Source: Candidatus Atribacteria bacterium | GTDB taxonomy: Bacteria > Atribacterota > Phoenicimicrobiia > Phoenicimicrobiales > Stramentimicrobiaceae | Reading direction: 5' to 3' | DNA: 5,494 bases | Assembly (NCBI GenBank): GCA_016934875.1 | Contig: JAFGSC010000348.1 | Span: 1-5,494, forward strand | Shown here: one piece after another, positions 1 through 5,494 of the stretch | Numbering within the stretch: position 1 is the first letter of the stretch | Layout: each line of letters starts with the position of its first letter | Position numbers and translations under genes: made by a program | The notes under the pieces: generated by a model | Databases searched by the model: none | The model's input: only the letters and a program-made list of their open reading frames with translations | What the model was told of the DNA's origin: nothing

Positions 1-102
1 AGAATCCTTCTATGCTCTTATATTTTTTTGGTTACCTGGGGAATTTTATTTTCCACTTTTTGGGTAATTTAATTTTACGTGTTACATATTTATTTCGTGT
101 AA
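1..102 (-). mobile_element. Beginning of a third cassette (partial, no gene seen)
   Basis: This is the minus-strand sequence after attC-like site 2, starting TTACACG. It is very AT-rich and holds no convincing start codon. The only ATG (87-89) is followed at once by TAA. An AGAAGGA Shine-Dalgarno-like string (complement of 5-11) lies 4 bases from the window edge, so a gene could begin just outside. Its leader would be longer than those of cassettes A and B. Confidence 0.3.
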
Positions 103-222
103 TGCCCAGCGCACGCGGCGGAATCAGCGGATTCCGTCGCAAAACAAACAAACCAGCCGTTTGAATCGGATGATTCAAACAAAGAGCACTGACCAGCTTT
201 ACTGCCGGTGCGCATGTTATGC
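97..222 (-). other. attC-like recombination site 2 (about 126 bp) after cassette B
   Basis: On the minus strand it runs from inverse core GCATAAC (complement of 216-222) to a core-like ATTACAC (complement of 97-103). The outer stem pairs 109-119 with 204-213 over 10 bp, with one extrahelical G at 115. Two further perfect hairpins lie inside: 119-125/130-136 (7 bp, 4-base loop) and 159-167/172-180 (9 bp, 4-base loop). The first inner hairpin competes with the outer stem for C119. The size fits the long attC class. The core box is again ATT rather than GTT, so this crossover position is less certain than the inverse core. Confidence 0.62.
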
Positions 223-228
223 CCTTGT
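217..228. repeat. Cassette B boundary inverted repeat, end copy (12 bp)
   Basis: TTATGCCCTTGT on the plus strand is the exact reverse complement of 1065-1076. With G216 it makes a GTTATGC box, a classic integron core sequence also seen in Vibrio-type repeats (family knowledge). Confidence 0.9.
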
Positions 229-239
229 AATCTGACAAA

Positions 240-1037
240 TCAATCATATTCTACTAAACTCTCTAATAACTCTTTGTCGTGCGAGAAAACATATCTTGTA
301 GCATTATTAAAAATTGTTTTATTGAATCCATTTATTTCTTCGTTCGATCCAATTTTGAAGCACTTATCAATATCTGTGCCTTGTAAAACTAAGATAATTT
401 TCTTAGACAAAACAAATGACAATTCTTCGTTAGGATCATCTTAATTTCTATAATTGATCAGATTATCTGATGTTATTAGATTTATACTTTCATCAGAGAT
501 ATAAAATAGATTCCAAGACCTATTTAAAATATAATTAGGAATATTTAATGTGTGACCTGCATTATACATTGCTTTTATTGTGCTATTATTTAGAGCTTTA
601 TAATCTGGGTTCTTTAACCAGTTTTCATCAGTTTCAATTTTTTTTAGTAATGTTTGTTTTAATATTTCTTTCATTCTTGGAGTTCTTTTAATTTGCCATA
701 ATATGAAATAAGAGATTATAGCTTTATCATCGTCATCAAATTCATAGTAAAAAGTTCCATTATTATATGATTGATCGATTTTAAGTAAGATTCTACTAAA
801 CAATCCTTCCAATTTTGATAATTGCTTTTCAATAATTGCGTTTAACGAATCATCGGAGTCTCTGATTGAATATAGGTGGTTTTCCTTTCCGACATTTTTT
901 ATAGCTTTTCTTTTCAATTTTTTTTCTACTTTATCGTAAACAAAAACTGCTGGTTTTTCATCTTCGTGGAGTTTTTTTATTATCGAAAAATTCTTTAAAT
1001 AAAACTGCGGGATGTAATGCTGTTTTTTGTCTTGCAT
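240..1037 (-). pseudogene. DUF4238 family gene interrupted by one in-frame TAA (441-443)
   Basis: The first 198 codons (444-1037) give a DUF4238-like N-terminus, with HYIPQFYLKNFS at residues 7-18, YFILWQIKRTPRMKE around 110-123, a conserved Trp at 175 and TSDN at 189-192. A TAA then ends translation where family members normally continue. In the same frame, 66 more codons follow (243-440) to a TGA. They encode a plausible family C-terminus, with a hydrophobic LSKKIILVLQG strand and a helix containing FNKTIFNNATRYVFSHD. The whole would be about 265 residues, usual for the family. The full-length frame stops 18 bases before the inverse core site at 216-222, so it fills its cassette. The start has Shine-Dalgarno GGAG 6 bases upstream. 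Family function is unknown. The alternatives are a truncated 198-residue protein, restart at TTG (420-422), or a sequencing error. Family recognition is from remembered motifs, not a search. Confidence 0.8.
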
Positions 1038-1043
1038 TCAAAT

Positions 1044-1047
1044 CTCC
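1044..1047 (-). promoter_or_regulatory. Ribosome binding site of the DUF4238 gene
   Basis: GGAG on the minus strand lies 6 bases before the ATG at 1037, within the short cassette leader. It supports this start and shows that the cassette brings its own translation signal. Confidence 0.75.
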
Positions 1048-1064
1048 ATACTACTTATATTTTA

Positions 1065-1076
1065 ACAAGGGCATAA
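1065..1076. repeat. Cassette B boundary inverted repeat, start copy (12 bp)
   Basis: ACAAGGGCATAA on the plus strand is the exact reverse complement of 217-228. It marks the first bases of cassette B on the minus strand. Confidence 0.9.
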
Positions 1077-1128
1077 TGGTTCGGGTGTGCTCTGCCCATC
1101 TTTTCGGGCAGAGACACCTTTGTTATAG
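1071..1128 (-). other. attC-like recombination site 1 (58 bp) between cassettes A and B
   Basis: Read on the minus strand it runs from the inverse core box CTATAAC (complement of 1122-1128) to the core box ATTATGC (complement of 1071-1077). Between them, 1084-1097 pairs with 1106-1118 in a perfect 13-bp stem except for one extrahelical G at 1089, with an 8-base loop (1098-1105). The two end boxes pair over about 4-5 bp. Length, imperfect palindromy with an unpaired base, and position between two cassettes all match the short attC (59-base element) class. The core box reads ATT rather than the consensus GTT at the crossover. Confidence 0.72.
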
Positions 1129-1134
1129 GACGTT
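1122..1134. repeat. Cassette A boundary inverted repeat, end copy (13 bp)
   Basis: GTTATAGGACGTT on the plus strand is the exact reverse complement of 5390-5402. It forms the inverse core side of attC-like site 1. Confidence 0.9.
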
Positions 1135-1149
1135 TTCCCAAAGAAAACA

Positions 1150-4100
1150 TCACAATTTCTCCAATTCCTCAATTTTGTTTTTATATTCAATATTTGGTGT
1201 TTTTTGATACAAATCCTTGTAAAATAAAATTGCTTTTTTCTTGTGTTCTTCGGCTACTTCTGTGTTTTCTAATTCTAAATATATAAATGTTAACTCGAAA
1301 TTAAGAGTAGCGATTTGTTCTTTATCTTCATTTTCTTCTAGCATCTTTTCTAAAGGTTCAATACAATTCTTAAATCTTAACACATTATTCTTAATTGCTT
1401 TAAATTCTATTTTTGCTTTCATGATGTCACAGAAGAAAATATGCTCTTTACTTTCCAGCTCTTTTGCAATTTTATAACATTCTTCATTACACTTTTTTGC
1501 TTCTTCAAATTTTTGCATTTTATAGTAACAATTTGATTTGTCTGATAGATGAAGAAGTAAATTTGATTTTACATTAAGTTCATAATCAATTTTAATTGCT
1601 ACTTCAAAGTATTTGAGAGCTTCAGCATATTTGCTTTGTTTAAAATATAATGCTCCTATATTATCAGCAGCGAGTGAAATTCCGCTCTTATCATTGAGTT
1701 CTTCAGAGATTTTCAATTGTTTCTCAAAAAGCTCTTTCGCTTTCTTATAATTGCCTTGATATTCATATAAACTACCAATATTTCCATATGCAAATGAAAT
1801 TTCTCTTTTATTTCCAAGTACTTTACTGATTGTTAAAAACTTCTCAAAGCATTCTAAAGATTTTGAATGATTACCTTGATTAAAATAAATAATCCCCATA
1901 TTTCCAACAGCGTATGAAAAAACTCTTTTATCATTGAGTTCATTACTTATTTTTAATTGTCTCTCATAATACTCTAGAGCTTTTTCATCGTTGCCTTGTT
2001 TCATGTATATAACGCCAATGTTTCCAACAGCTCCCGAAATTCCTCGTTTATAGCCAAGCTCTTCACAAATTTTTAAACTCTTTTCATAACATTCAATCGC
2101 GTTTTTATCGTTACCTATACTGTAATTAACAACTCCTAAATTCATTACAGCCGTTGAGATACCTCTTCTGTCCCCAAGTTCTTCACAGATTTTTATATTC
2201 TCATTTTGACACTCAATTGCTTTATCATATTTGCCTTGATTCATATAAACTATTCCCATATTTCCAATTATTCCTGCTATTCTACTTTTATCAACGAGTT
2301 CTTCACTTATTTTCAATGCACTTTCATAATACTTGATAGATAAAGGATATTTGGCTTTATTGGAATATACATTTCCCAAATTTGCAAATGCTTGTGAAAT
2401 TCCGTTTTTATCACCCAGTTCTTCACAGATATTTAATTGCTTCTTATGGTATTCAATTGCTTTTGGATAATTGCTTTGATGTTGGTACACATTTCCCATA
2501 TTCCCACTAGTGCTTGCAATTTTCGTTTTATCTCCAACTTCAATCCATATTTTTAGTTCTTTCTTATAACATTCCATAGCATTTTCATATTCACCTTTTA
2601 AAAAATATTGTACACCTAAAAAACCAGTAGATTTTGCAATTCTTTTCTTATCGAAAAATTCTTCTGATAATAGAAGAGTTGTTTTGAAAATTTCTTCTGC
2701 TTCGCTCCATTTGCCAATTAGTTGAAATACTACACCTTTTTTAAGAAGTGTATCAATCTTTAAATCTTGTGGAGGTTCAGATACATTTGCAAGATTGCGC
2801 AATAATCTATCATAAAACTCAATCGCATTTTCATTTTTATAATTCTCTTTGGCAAAATCCCCTGCTTTTTCTAGAAACTCAATTGCTTTAGTAAAAATCT
2901 CTGCTTTTTCATAGTGGTTTGACAGATCGGCATAATATTCTTTAATATCATCTTTATAGAACTCTTCAATCACTTCTGCTGCTAATTTGTGAAGACTTCG
3001 TAAGCGTTTTTTAAGCTGCATTTCATAAACTGATTCCCGAATAAGAGCATGTTTGAATATGTATTGTAATTCTGTAACTTTGTTCCAGATATTTTCCTTT
3101 TCTCCTTCGGTTATTTGAAAAGTTATTTCTTTCTTGTTCAGCATTGCGGAAAGAACATTGATAGTAAATTCTCTTCCGATAACGGAAGCTGTTTGCACAA
3201 TTTCTTTTAAGTTCATCGTTAATCTATCAATACGAGCAATGATAATCGAATTGATGGTTTTGGGAATTTCAATTTCAGCATGAGTAATATCTAATTTATC
3301 ATTGATGAAGTGATTCTCATGCAAATACAGAATAATCTGTTCGATGTAAAATGGGTTTCCTTCACTCTTTTGCCAGATGAGATGAAATAAAGGAGCTGAT
3401 GCTTCTCCACCAAATTTGCTATTTATGAGCTCACGGGTAGTTTCTTTGTCTAAATATTCAAGAATAATTTTTTTCTGAAGAACGTCTGGTAAATCAAATG
3501 AAAATAATGAACTATCATCTTTTAATCGACAAGCTGCAATAAAGATAATGGAGTAATTATCAATATTTGTTGTTAGAACTTCCAAGAGCTTTTTGGAATC
3601 ACTATCGATCCAATGACCATCTTCCAATTCAATAATGACAGGTTTTTGTAAGCTTTCGGCTTTAATCAGATTTTTTACCGCATAAAGCGTATTTTCATAT
3701 CTTCCTTTAGCATCAAGTTGTTCATAAAGAGAATTTTCCCAGTAAAGATTTATCATGGCTCCGAGAATGGATTTTGTTCTTAGTAATTCTTTTTTTATCT
3801 CATTATTTTTAGTTTTTTCGATAAGATTATCTAACCTATTTTCGAAATTTGACTTATTCCCTTTTAGAGAGTTCTCTTCAGATTGTTCAAAATATTGTTT
3901 TAAAAAATATTCTACAGGATTAAAACTCTTTTGTAATATCTCATCACAAGGAAGATAAAACCAGTTTAAACCTATTTCCTTTTTCCTGTTTTCTGTTTCT
4001 TTTAATTCATTCACAAGTCTGCTTTTTCCAATTCCTGCAATCCCATGCACATAAACGATTCCACCAAATTTTCCTTTATAAATCGGTTGAGTGAATTCTT

Positions 4101-5364
4101 TCAACTTTTGCAATTCTTTTTCTCTTCCGATAAGGCTTCCTTCATAGAAGGATCTTTGAATTATTTCATTCTTTTGAATTAATCTGTAGACAGGTATTTT
4201 GTGTTTGAAACCTTTTAATTCAAAATCCGAAAGATAATCAATTCTATAATTATCTTTTGTAAAAGAGTAAATGTGTCTATCAATAAAAATTTCATTCCAT
4301 TCAGCTTTCATCATATAGCGTGCCGAAAGATTCACTACCATTCCAAGAGCTGTATATTCGCTACGCAATTCACTGCCCACAAAACCAGCAAAGACTGTTC
4401 CAAAAGTTAAACCGATACGAGCTGTAAAACCTTTAAGGGTTAATTCTCTTACTGAAAGAGCAAAATCACAAGCTCGATGGTATAATTTTTCTTTTCCGGA
4501 TGGAGCACCAAATAAAACAAGAATTACTCCACCTTTATCACCAAAATCAACTTTATTAAAATATCCACCAAATTGGCTTGCGAGTTCTATTACTATGGAA
4601 AGATGTTTTTCAAAATTCGGTGATTCTGTAAAAGATATGAAACAAGAAATTATATCACGAAATTCGCCTTTTGTTTTCAAATTGAAAATTGATTTCGGAA
4701 TAAATTTCTCAACAATTGAATTTAGTGAGTCGGCTGAATTCGTTGAAATAGCAGGAATAGTTTTGTTTATTTTTTCAAGAAGATAGTAATTTTTTGGTTT
4801 TTTTGTGAATTCAATTTCATTTTTGTTTTCAACTTTATCAAGAATGGCTTGATCAAAAATAATTTCACTCTGTTGGCAATTATGTTCGGAGTATGCACAG
4901 TTATTAATGGCTTCTCCTCTGAAATAGTATGAGTTTTGTTTTTTATCTGGGATAATTTTCCATTCAACTTTCCCAGCAGATAATCCGATTTTTACTGATA
5001 ACTGAAAATCACCAAATTTTGTTTTTTGCAAACCGATTTCGTTAAAAGTTTTATTTATTTCTATTGCAGATAAAAATGCATTCAGTATTGAAGTTTTTTC
5101 AGCTGGAAAAATAGAAGTAAACGCATCTCCTGCAAAAATGGAGATAAAACCACCATTCTTATAAATTGCATCAATTGCCGGAGTGAAAACTTTATTGATA
5201 ATTTCTGATAAAATCTCAGCACCTTCTTTTCCGTTTTTCATCAAAGTTTGAGTCATGACAGTGAAGCCGGAAATATCAAGAAACATAGTAATAGCTGCAA
5301 ATTCTCCTGAATAGTTTTTCTGTTCAAATTTTTTTATTATGAAATTTGGAATTAAATTTTCCAT
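1150..5364 (-). CDS. sAC-like multidomain class III adenylate cyclase: two cyclase domains, STAND/AAA NTPase, TPR array
   Basis: The product is a 1404-residue protein predicted to make cAMP from ATP in the cytoplasm; no signal peptide or membrane segment is visible. Cyclase domain 1 (about 20-200) has FLDISGFT with metal-binding D30 and FAGDAF with D80. Cyclase domain 2 (about 232-396) lacks those aspartates but has NKV (K271), EYTALG (T338) and VNLSAR (N345, R349), the base-recognition and transition-state residues. One complete C1/C2 active site is therefore expected, with a Lys/Thr pair favouring ATP. The NTPase (about 408-690) has Walker A GIAGIGKS (441-448), a Walker B-like IIELEDGHWID (577-587) and SEGNPFYIEQ (667-676). 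A winged-helix/helical region (about 700-800) has ARIDRL and SVIGREF. Eleven 40-residue TPR units (869-1308) and a charged helical tail follow. The order C1-C2-NTPase-TPR matches mammalian soluble adenylyl cyclase. The ATG is chosen for its Shine-Dalgarno AGAGG and its position 37 bases inside the cassette boundary. The stop is TGA. Guanylate cyclase activity is not excluded. Confidence 0.93.
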   Translation of the reverse strand: MENLIPNFIIKKFEQKNYSGEFAAITMFLDISGFTVMTQTLMKNGKEGAEILSEIINKVFTPAIDAIYKNGGFISIFAGDAFTSIFPAEKTSILNAFLSAIEINKTFNEIGLQKTKFGDFQLSVKIGLSAGKVEWKIIPDKKQNSYYFRGEAINNCAYSEHNCQQSEIIFDQAILDKVENKNEIEFTKKPKNYYLLEKINKTIPAISTNSADSLNSIVEKFIPKSIFNLKTKGEFRDIISCFISFTESPNFEKHLSIVIELASQFGGYFNKVDFGDKGGVILVLFGAPSGKEKLYHRACDFALSVRELTLKGFTARIGLTFGTVFAGFVGSELRSEYTALGMVVNLSARYMMKAEWNEIFIDRHIYSFTKDNYRIDYLSDFELKGFKHKIPVYRLIQKNEIIQRSFYEGSLIGREKELQKLKEFTQPIYKGKFGGIVYVHGIAGIGKSRLVNELKETENRKKEIGLNWFYLPCDEILQKSFNPVEYFLKQYFEQSEENSLKGNKSNFENRLDNLIEKTKNNEIKKELLRTKSILGAMINLYWENSLYEQLDAKGRYENTLYAVKNLIKAESLQKPVIIELEDGHWIDSDSKKLLEVLTTNIDNYSIIFIAACRLKDDSSLFSFDLPDVLQKKIILEYLDKETTRELINSKFGGEASAPLFHLIWQKSEGNPFYIEQIILYLHENHFINDKLDITHAEIEIPKTINSIIIARIDRLTMNLKEIVQTASVIGREFTINVLSAMLNKKEITFQITEGEKENIWNKVTELQYIFKHALIRESVYEMQLKKRLRSLHKLAAEVIEEFYKDDIKEYYADLSNHYEKAEIFTKAIEFLEKAGDFAKENYKNENAIEFYDRLLRNLANVSEPPQDLKIDTLLKKGVVFQLIGKWSEAEEIFKTTLLLSEEFFDKKRIAKSTGFLGVQYFLKGEYENAMECYKKELKIWIEVGDKTKIASTSGNMGNVYQHQSNYPKAIEYHKKQLNICEELGDKNGISQAFANLGNVYSNKAKYPLSIKYYESALKISEELVDKSRIAGIIGNMGIVYMNQGKYDKAIECQNENIKICEELGDRRGISTAVMNLGVVNYSIGNDKNAIECYEKSLKICEELGYKRGISGAVGNIGVIYMKQGNDEKALEYYERQLKISNELNDKRVFSYAVGNMGIIYFNQGNHSKSLECFEKFLTISKVLGNKREISFAYGNIGSLYEYQGNYKKAKELFEKQLKISEELNDKSGISLAADNIGALYFKQSKYAEALKYFEVAIKIDYELNVKSNLLLHLSDKSNCYYKMQKFEEAKKCNEECYKIAKELESKEHIFFCDIMKAKIEFKAIKNNVLRFKNCIEPLEKMLEENEDKEQIATLNFELTFIYLELENTEVAEEHKKKAILFYKDLYQKTPNIEYKNKIEELEKL
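1441..2760 (-). repeat. Eleven in-register 120-bp (40-residue) TPR units inside the cyclase gene
   Basis: Residues 869-1308 fall into units of exactly 40 residues. The anchor motif (GN-I/M/L-G-x-x-Y type) recurs at residues 914, 954, 994, 1034, 1074, 1114, 1154, 1194 and 1234, with weaker versions at 874 and 1274. Most units also carry an ICEELGDK- or ISEELNDK-like end followed by GIS or RIA. Forty residues, rather than the 34 of canonical TPR, is typical of the kinesin-light-chain-like TPR groups. The absence of any insertion or deletion suggests growth by tandem duplication of a single unit. Confidence 0.9.
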
Positions 5365-5372
5365 AATTCTTT

Positions 5373-5377
5373 CCTCT
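5373..5377 (-). promoter_or_regulatory. Ribosome binding site of the cyclase gene
   Basis: AGAGG on the minus strand lies 8 bases before the ATG at 5364. It decides the start, because the next in-frame ATG is well inside cyclase domain 1. Confidence 0.75.
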
Positions 5378-5389
5378 GATTATTAAATT

Positions 5390-5402
5390 AACGTCCTATA
5401 AC
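5390..5402. repeat. Cassette A boundary inverted repeat, start copy (13 bp)
   Basis: AACGTCCTATAAC on the plus strand is the exact reverse complement of 1122-1134. It contains the core box at the beginning of cassette A. The match runs about 6 bases past the usual 7-base core. Confidence 0.9.
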
Positions 5403-5473
5403 GTTTAGAGCGTGCTGCGGGAATCGTTCAGCGAACGATTCAGCGCAAGCCGCAGAATGACAACCCGAATATG
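5396..5473 (-). other. Probable attC-like site 0 closing the upstream cassette
   Basis: The core box GTTATAG (complement of 5396-5402) is exact and opens cassette A. Moving away from it, CTGCGG (5415-5420) pairs with CCGCAG (5450-5455), and a perfect 9-bp hairpin lies inside (5421-5429 with 5433-5441, loop AGC), leaving 5442-5449 unpaired on one side. A G sits at 5414, the same 12-base distance from the core as the unpaired G of the other two sites. The inverse core is not convincing: the best candidate is CATATTC (complement of 5467-5473), which lacks the AAC. The outer half of the site may therefore be decayed or misplaced. Confidence 0.5.
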
Positions 5474-5494
5474 ATAATAAATTTTTCAACACGA

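Larger units (their letters stand above)
103..1076 (-). mobile_element. Integron-type gene cassette B (DUF4238 cargo), 974 bp
   Basis: On the minus strand the unit begins TTATGCCCTTGT (complement of 1065-1076) and its terminal site opens with the inverse, ACAAGGGCATAAC (complement of 216-228). The ATG lies 39 bases from the start, nearly the same leader length as in cassette A. The ancestral stop at 240-242 is just upstream of the terminal site. The length is typical of an integron cassette. Its boundary repeat is unrelated in sequence to that of cassette A beyond the shared GTTAT core, as expected for independently mobilised cassettes rather than for one transposon. Confidence 0.7.
1077..5401 (-). 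mobile_element. Integron-type gene cassette A (cyclase cargo), about 4.3 kb
   Basis: On the minus strand this unit starts at the TT of GTTATAGGACGTT (complement of 5390-5402) and ends in the spacer 1071-1128, whose first box is the inverse of that start (AACGTCCTATAAC, complement of 1122-1134). It contains one gene in the forward orientation with a 37-base leader and 15 bases between the stop and the inverse repeat. That is the expected build of an integrated cassette. The size is unusual, since integron cassettes are commonly near or below 1 kb. The ends are placed at the predicted crossover, one base into each core box. No integrase is present in the window, so mobility is inferred. Confidence 0.68.

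Noticed and set aside
81..103. A tiny empty cassette between TTACAC and GTTACAT
   Set aside because: The match between the two boxes is only about 5-6 bases and the sequence beyond it does not fold like an attC. Chance is likely in AT-rich DNA.
32..247. 71-codon minus-strand open frame across the spacer
   Set aside because: It lies mostly over attC-like site 2 and overlaps the end of the DUF4238 frame. It has no Shine-Dalgarno site or recognisable protein features, and is explained by the GC-richer foldable spacer.
441..443. Stop-codon reassignment or programmed readthrough at TAA
   Set aside because: The known bacterial reassignments concern TGA, and the cyclase frame here ends at TGA. No readthrough context was recognised.
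208..444. 78-codon plus-strand open frame
   Set aside because: It is antisense to the DUF4238 C-terminal part and starts inside the terminal site. The protein it would encode looks like a shadow of the real frame.
240..1037. Toxin-antitoxin or defence role for the DUF4238 cassette
   Set aside because: No partner gene, catalytic motif or known function supports it. Cassette location alone is not evidence.
1084..1118. Rho-independent terminator after the cyclase gene
   Set aside because: The stem is strong, but on the minus strand it is followed by CACACCCGAACC rather than a T run. The extrahelical G and flanking core boxes fit an attC better. It may still impede transcription.
1241..4786. 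Several 60-78 codon plus-strand open frames inside the cyclase gene
   Set aside because: They are antisense to a strongly supported coding frame and biased in Ser/Phe/Leu as reverse-strand shadows of Lys/Glu-rich coding are. No start signals were seen.
1065..5402. Terminal inverted repeats of an insertion sequence
   Set aside because: There is no transposase. The repeats differ between the two units, they contain GTTAT cores, and they abut foldable spacers. No target duplication is evident.

Overview
The window is AT-rich apart from three short GC-richer spacers. It carries two minus-strand genes, each framed by its own inverted repeat, and reads best as a stretch of an integron-type gene-cassette array. 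Cassette order follows the minus strand, from high to low coordinates. No integrase gene lies in the window, so the integron reading rests on cassette boundaries and foldable spacers. The host cannot be fixed from sequence. The AT-rich coding, good Shine-Dalgarno sites and the cyclase-NTPase-TPR protein style suggest an environmental bacterium of the Bacteroidota/FCB type (inference, low certainty).

Layout on the minus strand: (i) 5396-5494 holds the spacer, a probable attC, that ends an upstream cassette. (ii) Cassette A (about 1077-5401, about 4.3 kb) carries one 1404-residue protein: two class III nucleotidyl cyclase domains, a signal-transduction (STAND/AAA-type) NTPase and a long TPR array. 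This is the domain order of mammalian soluble adenylyl cyclase (sAC/ADCY10). (iii) A compact 58-bp attC-like site lies at 1071-1128. (iv) Cassette B (about 103-1076, 974 bp) carries a DUF4238 family gene interrupted by one in-frame TAA. (v) A larger attC-like site of about 126 bp lies at 97-222. (vi) The first ~100 bp of a third cassette follow, with no gene start seen before the window edge.

The strongest structural evidence is that cassette A begins and ends with a 13-bp inverted repeat (GTTATAGGACGTT/AACGTCCTATAAC), and cassette B with an unrelated 12-bp one (TTATGCCCTTGT/ACAAGGGCATAA). Cassette-specific complementarity between the first bases of a cassette and the inverse core site at its end is the signature left by integron site-specific recombination. 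In both complete cassettes the ATG lies 37-39 bases after the boundary and the (ancestral) stop lies within about 20 bases of the terminal site. In two spacers a stem has a single extrahelical G exactly 12 bases from the core box, and the third has a G at the same spacing.

The genes need not work together, since cassette neighbours are usually unrelated. The cyclase is predicted to be a cytoplasmic cAMP synthase gated by its NTPase/TPR half. The DUF4238 product is of unknown function and is probably inactivated here.
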